DNA of 64,000 bases from Reichenbachiella sp. 5M10 (GCF_002742335.1 NZ_MDGR01000007.1:748501-812500), one strand, 5' to 3'. Shown: positions 36,939 to 45,474, counted from the stretch's first letter. Notes: a model not told the origin generated them from the letters alone. Program-made: numbers and translations.

Positions 36939-39782
36939 TTGAAAAGCAATTCTAATTTTTTGCGCTCCCTCGCTCAGCGATGCAAGGAGCAGTTTGGTAG
37001 CAACTGCGGACAGCTACATGTGGTTTTTCCAAACAAACGTGCCGGGGTATATTTTGCAAGCTACCTGGCCTCACTCTATGACAAACCCGTCTGGTCGCCG
37101 GTGATTACCTCCTTTGAGGCGCTTGTAGAGGAAGAGCAGGACAGGCGATTGGCGGACGAACTGCAGCTCAGCTTTGTGCTCTACAAAGCCTATCAAACAC
37201 TGGTACCGAATGCTGAGCCCTTTGATGCGTTTCTCCCTTGGGGGGAAATGATCCTCAAGGATTTCAACGATATTGACAACTACTTGGTCGAGACAGGGTA
37301 CGTATTTCGAGTGATCAAGTCACAAAAGGAACTGGATGATTCGTTTCAGTTTTTGTCGGAGGAAGATCAAAAGATTGTACAAGGTTTTTGGCAAGGATTT
37401 CTTCCCGAGCCGGACAAGAAACAAACGGAGTTTATCAAGTCTTGGGAGATACTGGATGAGCTATACCTTCGGTTCAACGAACTGTTGGCAGAGAAAAACC
37501 TAACCTACAAGGGGCGTTTGTTTAGGGAGTATTCCACTCGGTGCGAGAGCTTGGCCCAAAAACAAGTATGGTTTGCGGGGTTCAACGCCCTGACTCGTGC
37601 AGAAGAAAAAATCATCAAGAAATGTTTGGAATCAGGGCATTCGGATATTTTTTGGGAACTGGACGACTACTATTATAGCGATGCTTACCAAGAGTCGGGT
37701 TTGTTTTTTCGTGAATACGGCAAAGATCCCATCTTGGGACCAAGCATACAGCGAGACCTACAAGCCAACCTCAATCAAGCGCATCGGTCTATCGAGCTCG
37801 TGTCAGCACCGCTCAAGATGGGTCAAGTGATGGCGACTTGTCAGCAGATCGAGACCCTGTCTCTCTCTGCGGAGGGGCTGAAAGATACACTGGTCATCCT
37901 CGCTGATGAGTCCTACCTGCCGAGCTTGCTAGACAAGCTACCCGAGGCGGTAGAGACGGCCAATGTCACCATGGGATGGGGCATAAGTCACGCGCGCTTT
38001 TATTTGCTGCTGCTAAAGATGATAGAGTTTCAGCTTCGTGTGCACAAAAACAAGGGGAGACAGTTCAACTACAAGGAGATCCAAATGCTGCTGTCGTTTC
38101 ACGATTTGCTGGGGATCTCAGACGAAGTGGTGGAAGGGTTCAAGGCCAAGTGTTTGGAGCAAAACCAATTTTACTTCAAGTACGAACAGATCGAGGAGGA
38201 CCTGCCTCAAATAGCCGAACTTTTGGTTGTGGCAGATAGCGCGGAGCAATATTTGAGGTCATTGGTCGAGTTTATCGAACGAATGGAGTTGGAAACTTTG
38301 GGTAGCTTGGACAAGTCCGTGGCAATCTTGCTGCATGCGACTTTCAAGCGGTTGTCTACCGCGTATTCTGAATATCAAATTGCCCTACCCATTGCGTCAT
38401 TGTTGCGGTTGTACAAGAAACTCGGGCAGTCGATGAAGCTGCCATTCACAGGGGAGATCGAGGGAGGCCTACAGGTGATGGGGATTCTCGAAACGCGAAA
38501 CCTGAGTTTTCGCAAAGTGCTGATCGTAGGCATGAATGAAGGCGCATGGCCCAAGGATTCGAGCCAGTCGTCCTTCATCCCATACAACATCCGAAAGGCC
38601 TTTGACTTGCCTACTATGGAACATCAGGACGCCATGCAAGCGTACCTGTTTTACAGGCTCCTCCACAATACGGAGCAGCTTTGGATCACCTACAACAACA
38701 TCACGGAGTTCAACAAAAACGGGGAATTGAGTCGCTATGTGCAGCAGTTGCAGCATGAGTCAAAAATCCAGTTTGTCGAGTCGTCCGTCTTGACCAAGGT
38801 CAGTGCAGACCCCGTGGACAAGATTGTCAAGCAGAAATCCGGAGAGGCATTGAAGCAACTCCAGCGGTATTTGGTAGGGAGTGACCACTCTCGCCGACTG
38901 TCTCCCTCTGCATTGAATACTTACATTGATTGCTCGCTCAAATTTTACTTCAACTACATCGAAGAAATCTACGAACCCAATGCAATCAAAGAAGACATTG
39001 ACCCCTCACTGCTGGGCAATCTGCTGCATCATACCCTAGAGGTGCTCTACGAAGACAAAGGGGTATTGACCACAGAGCGAGTGAAATCACTTGAACAACA
39101 CATCGAGACGGCGGTCAACCGTTCGTTTGAGGAGCACAAACTGGATGTGGAGAATGCCAACAATACCATCGGTCGCCAGCTGATTGTGCATGAAGTGATC
39201 AAGAAGTTCGTACAGTATATCCTACAGGCCGATGCACGCCAAAGTCCGCTGGAGATCGTGGCACTGGAGTCGAAGGACTACACCGTGGATTTCCCAATAG
39301 AGATGCACGAAGGTCCAGCCAAAGTCGGACTCAAAGGAGTGATAGATCGTGTGGATCGCAAAGACGATACGATTCGTATCGTGGATTATAAGTCGGGACG
39401 TGACAAGCGTGAGTTTACGGAGGTCGAGCAACTGATCGATGCAGAGGCTAAGGACCACCGCAACAAGGGTGTGTTTCAGTTGCTCTACTATTCGATGCTC
39501 TACAAGGACAACCATCCAGGGATGCAGAAACCCATCCAGCCTATCTTGTACAACAGCAGAGACCTGCATCAGGTTGATTTTGATGGGCAAATTACTCAAA
39601 AGAAAGGGAGAAGATCATCCACTCGTGTGTTGAGTGATTATGCCTGGGTTGAAGAAGAATTTTTGGAAGTCTTGGGGCGCTTGCTTACGGAGATTTTTGA
39701 TACGGCCAAGGATTTTAGTCAGACGGAGGACTTGGACAAGTGCAAGTATTGCCCCTACATCCAAATCTGTAGACGAGCTTAG
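36939..39782 (+). CDS. AddB-like PD-(D/E)XK nuclease protein
   Basis: This 947-residue protein has a helicase-like N-terminal part with a degenerate nucleotide site (HVVFPNKRAGVYFASYLA) and a C-terminal PD-(D/E)XK nuclease (GVIDRVDRKDDTIRIVDYKSG). Cysteines in NTYIDCSLKFYF and DKCKYCPYIQIC match the iron-sulfur staple of AddB/RecB-type nucleases. It probably takes part in double-strand-break end processing with an AddA-like helicase. No addA lies next to it: the gene is followed at once by the cassette leader. The start is TTG, as no nearby ATG is in frame. Confidence 0.88.
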   Translation: MKSNSNFLRSLAQRCKEQFGSNCGQLHVVFPNKRAGVYFASYLASLYDKPVWSPVITSFEALVEEEQDRRLADELQLSFVLYKAYQTLVPNAEPFDAFLPWGEMILKDFNDIDNYLVETGYVFRVIKSQKELDDSFQFLSEEDQKIVQGFWQGFLPEPDKKQTEFIKSWEILDELYLRFNELLAEKNLTYKGRLFREYSTRCESLAQKQVWFAGFNALTRAEEKIIKKCLESGHSDIFWELDDYYYSDAYQESGLFFREYGKDPILGPSIQRDLQANLNQAHRSIELVSAPLKMGQVMATCQQIETLSLSAEGLKDTLVILADESYLPSLLDKLPEAVETANVTMGWGISHARFYLLLLKMIEFQLRVHKNKGRQFNYKEIQMLLSFHDLLGISDEVVEGFKAKCLEQNQFYFKYEQIEEDLPQIAELLVVADSAEQYLRSLVEFIERMELETLGSLDKSVAILLHATFKRLSTAYSEYQIALPIASLLRLYKKLGQSMKLPFTGEIEGGLQVMGILETRNLSFRKVLIVGMNEGAWPKDSSQSSFIPYNIRKAFDLPTMEHQDAMQAYLFYRLLHNTEQLWITYNNITEFNKNGELSRYVQQLQHESKIQFVESSVLTKVSADPVDKIVKQKSGEALKQLQRYLVGSDHSRRLSPSALNTYIDCSLKFYFNYIEEIYEPNAIKEDIDPSLLGNLLHHTLEVLYEDKGVLTTERVKSLEQHIETAVNRSFEEHKLDVENANNTIGRQLIVHEVIKKFVQYILQADARQSPLEIVALESKDYTVDFPIEMHEGPAKVGLKGVIDRVDRKDDTIRIVDYKSGRDKREFTEVEQLIDAEAKDHRNKGVFQLLYYSMLYKDNHPGMQKPIQPILYNSRDLHQVDFDGQITQKKGRRSSTRVLSDYAWVEEEFLEVLGRLLTEIFDTAKDFSQTEDLDKCKYCPYIQICRRA

Positions 39783-39792
39783 CATAGTCATG

Positions 39793-40073
39793 AAGTACAC
39801 GGTCAGGGGAAGCTTGCTATAAGCTTTGAACCCTTCGCCTGAGGCATTACTCGGAACCCGAATAGCCCCTCCGTCAGGTTTTTGGAGCAAGTAGGTATCA
39901 ACCTAGGATTGTTGTTTGGTCACTAGACTATCACTATCTTCGAAGTGTGCAGCCATCTCTACCCTGTGAGCTATTCGCCTTATTGAGAGCTGTCACTACG
40001 TAGAAAAATAAAGAACAGTATAAAAGACATAGCAGATATAAAGTGCACTGTGCACTTTACACAAATGTTAGCG
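39793..40073 (+). repeat. Leader copy 1: putative attI and cassette promoter of array A
   Basis: This 281-bp segment recurs at 49070-49349 with a few scattered differences, only three of them in the last 170 bp. It starts 10 bp after the AddB-like stop and ends exactly at GTTAGCG, the first cassette boundary. It holds a 9-bp-arm palindrome (AAAGTGCACTGTGCACTTT, 40040-40058) 8 bp before the GTT. A promoter-like pair TTTG (39915-39918) and TATCTTCG (39935-39942) points into the cassettes. Position and content fit an integron attI/Pc platform. No integrase gene is adjacent. Confidence 0.65.
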
Positions 40074-40084
40074 AGAACGTATAT

Positions 40085-40786
40085 ATGGAAGAAAGATCAT
40101 TCAAAATATTTGATCCAATTACGAAGGATAAATTAACCGAACATCTAATCGGACGATTACCTCCTAACTCAGCAGTTCTTGATCCTAAGAGTAAATTCGT
40201 CAAACAATTCATCGATTACTGTTCAATAGAAAGTGATCTAGAAATGGTAAAACGGTCGATTTCTGAATTAGGCGATATTCGAATTGAAGAATATGAAAAA
40301 TACAGCAAGGACGATTATGAAGATCCTATTTTATTAATAAAGCGGTCTCTTTTTGTATCTACAATAATCGGGTATTGTAGATGTTTTAATTCATCAAAAG
40401 GCAGACTCTCAATTAATCAAGACTTTATAAAACGTAATTTTCCAAACTCTTTAATGAATGCTGACAACACAATCGAATTTCACAATCGAATTGTAGAAAT
40501 AAGAAACAACTTTATTGCTCATGCTAACAATTATCATTTAGAGCAAGTAATCGCATTTATTCAATTTGAATATATAGATGGTCAGTTGGTATCAAGAATG
40601 AACTACGCTGAGGCGGCTAATTACTCATTTCATGAAGATGAACTGGAAAACTTCATGATTTTATCAAGTTTCTTGATGAAGCAAGTGCAAAATAAGAAAG
40701 AAAAGGTTTCAGCAAAAATCGTTGAAGAGATGACATATGATGGCTTAATGAAGCTCGGAGCTGAAACGATCCAAAAATCTCGCTAA
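40085..40786 (+). CDS. Cassette A1: HEPN-like protein
   Basis: This 233-residue protein of unknown family is mostly helical and charged. Residues 135-146 (RIVEIRNNFIAH) contain R140 and H146 in the Rx4-6H arrangement of HEPN-domain ribonucleases found in toxins and defence systems. This is the only functional clue. The ATG at 40085 lies 18 nt into the first cassette of array A; the upstream in-frame codons belong to the leader. The TAA stop is made by the CTAAC of the attC box. Nearness to the leader should give it the best expression in the array. Confidence 0.65.
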   Translation: MEERSFKIFDPITKDKLTEHLIGRLPPNSAVLDPKSKFVKQFIDYCSIESDLEMVKRSISELGDIRIEEYEKYSKDDYEDPILLIKRSLFVSTIIGYCRCFNSSKGRLSINQDFIKRNFPNSLMNADNTIEFHNRIVEIRNNFIAHANNYHLEQVIAFIQFEYIDGQLVSRMNYAEAANYSFHEDELENFMILSSFLMKQVQNKKEKVSAKIVEEMTYDGLMKLGAETIQKSR

Positions 40787-40973
40787 CATTACCTATAAAT
40801 CCATGGTGGTTTGGTGCTAGAGTCGGTGAGTGGCGGTTTTCTCGGGGGCGGAAAATCTTCGATTTTCTTCACATGGTAGAAAAAAGGTAGTGATGAAAAT
40901 CGAAGATTTTCCTAGATTGTCACAGAAACAGCCTGCATATCCCAACACCACGGATTATAGCTGGGCGTTAGAG
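40781..40973 (+). repeat. attC site of cassette A1
   Basis: Boxes CGCTAAC (40781-40787) and GTTAGAG (40967-40973) bound a 193-bp imperfect palindrome. The outer arms pair over about 25 positions (CACCATGGATTTATAG against CACCACGGATTATAG). An inner perfect hairpin has arms of 17-18 bp (GAAAATCTTCGATTTTC). The attC at 50191-50380 shares this inner hairpin region almost unchanged. Confidence 0.85.
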
Positions 40974-41293
40974 TTCATAAGAAAATTGGCGAGGACATTT
41001 CGCTGCTTTTAGAGCGGATTTAAGTCGAATGATATTGGCTGAAAGTGTGGTTTATCCGAAGGATCAAGTTTTGCTCGTCAGGACTCGTTGAAAGCAGTCT
41101 TTCCTTTCAAAACGTGGACACGTTGACAAAACTTGAGATTTAAGTTAGGCGAAAATCGCCACAATTTCAAGGGTTAAGCAGTTAAAAAGGACCTCTCTTC
41201 TTCAAAAAGACGATTCATAGCCCGGTCTATAACTCATATTTTTTTCAGACCAAAACAGCGTAAAGCAGGGGTAGATTCCAATTTTCAAACGAA
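40974..41293 (+). other. Gene-less cassette A2
   Basis: No credible gene is present. The stretch holds one clear inverted repeat, TCAAGTTTTG (near 41065) with CAAAACTTGA (near 41137), and a GTTAGGCG near 41157 that could be an orphan R' box. A 50-codon open run ending near 41330 has no start. The cassette begins GTTAGAGTTC but its end reads CAATAAC, so the two ends do not pair. This suggests a deletion or fusion of two cassettes. Confidence 0.5.
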
Positions 41294-41410
41294 CAATAAC
41301 ACTGCGTATATTTCATTGATTAACTTGTAAGCTGTTTAAATTAGACGACTGAATGGTCAGCTTACAAATAATCAACGACGCTAAAGCTAAACATACAGTC
41401 GACGTTGTAT
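41294..41410 (+). repeat. attC site of cassette A2
   Basis: CAATAAC and GTTGTAT bound a 117-bp folded region. The middle arms ATTGATTAACTTGTAAGCTG and CAGCTTACAAATAATCAA pair with one bulge. The outer part is less perfect than in the other sites. Confidence 0.7.
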
Positions 41411-41422
41411 GGCATTGACTAC

Positions 41423-41821
41423 ATGAAGAGCAAATTCACATTCTTAGCAATTATCATCATAACTCTCGGATGTACATCTGAACCAATCCGAAGGGGAACG
41501 GAAACCTCTAACCTACCAACTCTAGAAATTTCTGAACTGGCGAACAAAATCAACTTCCACGAACAAAAAATTGAGCTAACTGGCTACTACTTCTCTGAAT
41601 TTGAAATGAGTGGACTTTTCGAACGCAAACGTAGCGATACTAACGAGGCTGTTTGGGTTAACTTTTCAGATGAACTTCATGAGCAAATCACAGATGAACA
41701 ATTTCTGAAACTCAAAGGCCGAAAGTTAAGAATCCAAGGGACATACAATGCAAAAAGTCGTGGACATTTGATGCAATACATTGGAACGGTTGAACTAGAT
41801 TTTCTTGAAACTTTGAACTGA
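41423..41821 (+). CDS. Cassette A3: small lipoprotein
   Basis: This 132-residue protein has a lipoprotein signal (MKSKFTFLAIIIITLGC), so it is exported and lipidated. The mature part (TLEISELANKINFHEQKIELTGYYFSEFEMSGLF and KLKGRKLRIQGTYNAKSRGH) looks like a small beta-barrel of OB-fold type. No family was recognised. The frame opens at the cassette start (TTG at 41405), but the signal peptide sets the start at 41423. Its stop overlaps the ATG of the next gene (TGATG), giving a two-gene cassette. Confidence 0.65.
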   Translation: MKSKFTFLAIIIITLGCTSEPIRRGTETSNLPTLEISELANKINFHEQKIELTGYYFSEFEMSGLFERKRSDTNEAVWVNFSDELHEQITDEQFLKLKGRKLRIQGTYNAKSRGHLMQYIGTVELDFLETLN

Positions 41822-42276
41822 TGATTCAGAAGCTCTTTAATTTTTTCAAAAGACCTCTAAAGTCTGAGCCAATAGAATATTTCACGTTCCCAACTGGAAA
41901 ATCAAGGATTATCTTTCCTCGAAACTGGAAAATGTACGCTCACAAAAAAGGCGAATCAACTTTCACATTCTTTAATAAGGAGCTAGATGGAATTCTGTAT
42001 GCATCTGAACTAACTAACAAAAATCCAGAGTATCAATACACTCGAAATAAATCCTTAGAAATCAACTCAGAGAACTCACCCAAACTGGTTAATATTTCTA
42101 AGCATGGTGCAGTCGTTTATTGCAAATCAGATGAATCTGCCAATGTAACATATAAACACTTCGAAATCGGACTCAATCAAACACTACTTCAATTCACTTG
42201 GATGACACCATATCCTAATGATGAGAAATTGAACAAAGAAATCGAACTAATTCTAGGGTCAGCTGAAATAGGATAA
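41821..42276 (+). CDS. Cassette A3: hypothetical protein
   Basis: This 151-residue protein has no signal peptide. It contains the segment PTGKSRIIFPRNWKMYAHKKGESTFTFFNKELDGILYASE and a following beta-rich part. The fold resembles small proteins of the DUF1795/Mog1 kind, but I cannot assign it with confidence. It is translationally coupled to the upstream lipoprotein gene and lies 5 bp before the attC box of its cassette. Confidence 0.6.
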   Translation: MIQKLFNFFKRPLKSEPIEYFTFPTGKSRIIFPRNWKMYAHKKGESTFTFFNKELDGILYASELTNKNPEYQYTRNKSLEINSENSPKLVNISKHGAVVYCKSDESANVTYKHFEIGLNQTLLQFTWMTPYPNDEKLNKEIELILGSAEIG

Positions 42277-42281
42277 ACGCC

Positions 42282-42443
42282 ATACAACAAACGCTATGAA
42301 TGAATGGGGTTTCATCAAGCAGGATGTTTTGGTGGGGATTGGAAAGTCCGCCACAATTATTAATTTTAAATTAAGGCGTGGCTATGTGCGAGACGAGAGG
42401 TTAGTACTTTACAATCCCCACTCATCATAGCTGAGCGTTGTGC
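42282..42443 (+). repeat. attC site of cassette A3
   Basis: ATACAAC and GTTGTGC bound a 162-bp palindrome; outer arms AACAAACGCTATGAATGA and CATCATAGCTGAGCGTT pair with mismatches, then GGGG pairs with CCCC. The cassette ends GTTGTATGGC (41404) and GCCATACAAC (42279-42288) are exact complements. Confidence 0.85.
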
Positions 42444-42467
42444 GCAATAAAAAAATGAACACCATAT

Positions 42468-44444
42468 ATGAATGAATTTGAAGCATTTGACCCATTAAAG
42501 GCTAAAGGAAACGCTGATACGGATGTAGCTGCATTAGCCCAAAAGAGAGAAATCAATAATATCTTAAGTTCTTATGTGGGATGGTATGATCCGTTTTGTG
42601 AGTTAATTCAAAACTCTCTGGACTCAGTTGAACTAAGAAATAAATCAGAGGACAATAGTTATTCTCCTGAAATTTGGATAACCGTTAACATTCAAGACAA
42701 CTCACTTACTGTTACGGACAATGGTGTAGGTTTAAAAGAAGATGAATTCAAACAGTTTCTTTGTCCAGATATTTCTTTTAAATCTGGGGATACTCGTGGG
42801 CACAAAGGAGTTGGTGCAACGTATTTAGCATATGGATTCAACTTTATTCAAGTGGCTACTAAAACCTCAGATTTCAGTGCAATTGGCAAAATGGAAGATG
42901 CGCGAAAATGGTTAAATGACCAGAACCCCTCTGGAAACCCCAAAATTAAACCGGACACAAGCGGCTCTAAAGACTCTAATTTCGAAAATCTTGACAGAGG
43001 TGTTTCTATTTATTTAAAGTTTGATAAACAAACTCATCCTAAAGATTTAAAATGGATTGTTGCTTCAGAAGCTGAATCTTGGGAAAAAATTTTATCAATA
43101 AAAACTGGTATTGGTGCTTTCATAGAAAACAACAAAATCAAGGTTCATATAAAAGTTATAGACAGAAATGGTAAAGAAACAGAAACTACCAAAGAAGGGA
43201 CTAAATACTTTTCACCTCATGAACATGTTAAAAAATCCGCGTCAGTATCCGAATTAAAAGCTAAAGAACTTGAGCTCTTCCAAAAGAAAGGCGCCAACTT
43301 TAGTATGCCTTCAAAGTTTAAGAATCTGGATTCAATATATCAAAAATGGAATGCCGAAGAAATTCTTGCTTTGGAGAAAGCTAAAGAAATTCGATTAACA
43401 GAGGATGAAAAAGAAATCTTAAAATCCCATACACCTCAAATATATGTAGTGTATGTTTATTCATTGAAGATTTGGGAAGCCATCAACAATTCTTTAAATA
43501 TCAGAAGTGGGCAATCATTAGCGTATGGAGGAATTCAAATAGGAGCTAATAATATGCCACAAGGAGAGACCATCCAGATACCTTTAAATAGAAATATTGG
43601 ACGTCAAAATCAGATTCATGTGTTCATTCATTTTGACAATTGTAGCCCAGATTTAGGTCGCAAAGGGTTTCAGAGTGAATTTGTTGATTTTGCAAAAGAA
43701 ATTTCGAAGAAAATAGCAGATGGACCTCTCCTTAAAATTAAGAAGTATCTAAAAACAAATACTGGAAGTACACCTAATCTAACAAGGGAAGCAAAAGTTG
43801 AGGATTGGAAAAAGGAAATGGAGGAACACGAAACTAACAAACCCTTATTGATTCAAAATCCGAATTTTTTCCTTCCTTCTCGAGAGATTGCCATTACTTC
43901 TATACCAACTCGTGAACAAGATGTCATTGCACTTTTTAATCAGCTATTAGCTGGTGGTGTGATACGTGGAATACGTGTAATGTCTACGAATGAGAGATTA
44001 ACTTATGATGGTTTGGTACGCGTCATTATTGACCCTCCAAAAGAACACCATTTGTATAATGAAGAAACGAATCCTTTGGGAGTCCTGGAAGAAAATGTTG
44101 AAGGAATTAATTTACCTTTCAAAAGCTCACCAAGGATACTTGAATATAAGTTCTCCCTTGATGGTTTAATTGAGGACATTGAAAATGGAAACAAAAATTC
44201 AAATGATGTAAGTATTGTGGTTTGTTGGGAAACGGGAAAAGAATATGAACAGAATTATTCCATTACATCTTTAATAAACCCTGACAATTTAAGTTTAAGA
44301 GAATATCACGGTATAACCCACACTATGACCAACATAAGTTCAGGACAGAAAGAAATGGATTTGATAGTCCTGAGTGAACTTATCGATTTTCTTAACGATC
44401 CTGATTCAGCCATTGAATTTCAGGAAGAAAAATATGAAGAATAA
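42468..44444 (+). CDS. Cassette A4: GHKL-type ATPase
   Basis: This 658-residue cytoplasmic protein has an N-terminal HATPase/GHKL fold: N box ELIQNSLDSVE (45-55), G1 box TDNGVGL (83-89) and G2 box GHKGVGATYL (111-120), as in Hsp90, MutL and gyrase B. The rest (about 200-658) is not recognised and has no kinase or MutL C-terminal features. Large GHKL ATPases of this build occur in defence loci, but that role is only suggested here. It is the only gene of its cassette and unusually long for cassette cargo. Confidence 0.75.
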   Translation: MNEFEAFDPLKAKGNADTDVAALAQKREINNILSSYVGWYDPFCELIQNSLDSVELRNKSEDNSYSPEIWITVNIQDNSLTVTDNGVGLKEDEFKQFLCPDISFKSGDTRGHKGVGATYLAYGFNFIQVATKTSDFSAIGKMEDARKWLNDQNPSGNPKIKPDTSGSKDSNFENLDRGVSIYLKFDKQTHPKDLKWIVASEAESWEKILSIKTGIGAFIENNKIKVHIKVIDRNGKETETTKEGTKYFSPHEHVKKSASVSELKAKELELFQKKGANFSMPSKFKNLDSIYQKWNAEEILALEKAKEIRLTEDEKEILKSHTPQIYVVYVYSLKIWEAINNSLNIRSGQSLAYGGIQIGANNMPQGETIQIPLNRNIGRQNQIHVFIHFDNCSPDLGRKGFQSEFVDFAKEISKKIADGPLLKIKKYLKTNTGSTPNLTREAKVEDWKKEMEEHETNKPLLIQNPNFFLPSREIAITSIPTREQDVIALFNQLLAGGVIRGIRVMSTNERLTYDGLVRVIIDPPKEHHLYNEETNPLGVLEENVEGINLPFKSSPRILEYKFSLDGLIEDIENGNKNSNDVSIVVCWETGKEYEQNYSITSLINPDNLSLREYHGITHTMTNISSGQKEMDLIVLSELIDFLNDPDSAIEFQEEKYEE

Positions 44445-44447
44445 AGC

Positions 44448-44506
44448 GCACAACAACATATATAAGCCATACCCTTCGGGATACGGCTCATATACAAACC
44501 TTATAC
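44448..44506 (+). repeat. attC site of cassette A4 (59 bp, altered right box)
   Basis: GCACAAC (44448-44454) and CTTATAC (44500-44506) bound a classic-length 59-bp site. The core hairpin is GCCATACCC-TTC-GGGATACGGC. The right box has C in place of the G that should precede the cut (G/TT). The next cassette nevertheless starts with TTATACACC, whose complement ends that cassette. Confidence 0.8.
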
Positions 44507-44520
44507 ACCACTTATCCTAA

Positions 44521-45468
44521 ATGATACAAAAATTAGACAAAGTTCAGAAAGAGAGAATTAAGAGGCTCGAACCAGCCTTAAAACAAGCGGCCAAACGCGG
44601 TGATTTACAAACAGCAAAATCTATAATCGTTGACCTGCAATCTATCTACTTACCTAAAGGTCATGATGCAAAACTCATGATGGCAAAAAACAGACTTTTT
44701 GAATCAGCTATGGAAGCTGGCAAGCTTGATTTTGCTGAAAGGGGTCTAATTGGTGTACGTCAGAGAGTCAATAATCGAACGAGGGTATATTTAGAAGCAT
44801 CATCACTTCTTGCAATCTGCTATTTGCGACAAAGTGATTTAGTTAAAGCTGAGCCAATAATTCAGGAGGTACTATCAAACGATCAAGTAATTAAGTCACA
44901 ACCGAAGCGCGAAGAATTTAGGAAACAGATAATCACAAGGTTTGACCAAGAGGGAGCTCTTTTCGCGATTAAGGAGAACTTTGCTCAAAAATTAGACCCA
45001 AAAGAGATTCAAGACGAAGCGGGAATACTAATAGCGTCATCTAAATCTGAAGAAGATCTTTTCGAAGATATTGGGAAGGAAGTTCCAGAGCATGCGATCA
45101 ACATACTTCTTAGAATAGATGAGTTTTCAAAGAACCTTCTACCTTCAGCAGAGAGGCTCAAATTACCACCACCCAAACAAGCCATCCAAACGAAGCAAGT
45201 AGGCAAAACTATATTCTCTTCTGTAAAAAGAGTTTTGTATAAATCATTATGCGATAAAGAGAGTGATATTTATCAAGCTTGGTACAAACAAGGAATGGGT
45301 GCAATCCTAAACAAGTATTCAATCGGAATCGCTGTTTCTGAGGCTTTTATTAATCTTGGTATTGGTGTTAAAGCTCTGGCTGTGCCGGTAATTGCACTAA
45401 TAATGAAATTTGGAATTGAAATATACTGTGATCAATATGCACCCACCGATATAATGGGTATGAGGTGA
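44521..45468 (+). CDS. Cassette A5: TPR-like helical protein
   Basis: This 315-residue protein has an all-helical N-terminal part (about 1-135) built of TPR-like pairs (AAKRGDLQTAKSIIVDLQSIY, AMEAGKLDFAERGLIGVRQRV, LAICYLRQSDLVKAEPIIQEVL). The C-terminal part has a hydrophobic stretch (INLGIGVKALAVPVIALIMKFGIEIYC) that could insert into a membrane. No family is named. It starts 20 nt into its cassette and ends 4 bp before the attC outer box. Confidence 0.6.
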   Translation: MIQKLDKVQKERIKRLEPALKQAAKRGDLQTAKSIIVDLQSIYLPKGHDAKLMMAKNRLFESAMEAGKLDFAERGLIGVRQRVNNRTRVYLEASSLLAICYLRQSDLVKAEPIIQEVLSNDQVIKSQPKREEFRKQIITRFDQEGALFAIKENFAQKLDPKEIQDEAGILIASSKSEEDLFEDIGKEVPEHAINILLRIDEFSKNLLPSAERLKLPPPKQAIQTKQVGKTIFSSVKRVLYKSLCDKESDIYQAWYKQGMGAILNKYSIGIAVSEAFINLGIGVKALAVPVIALIMKFGIEIYCDQYAPTDIMGMR

Positions 45469-45474
45469 AAAGGT

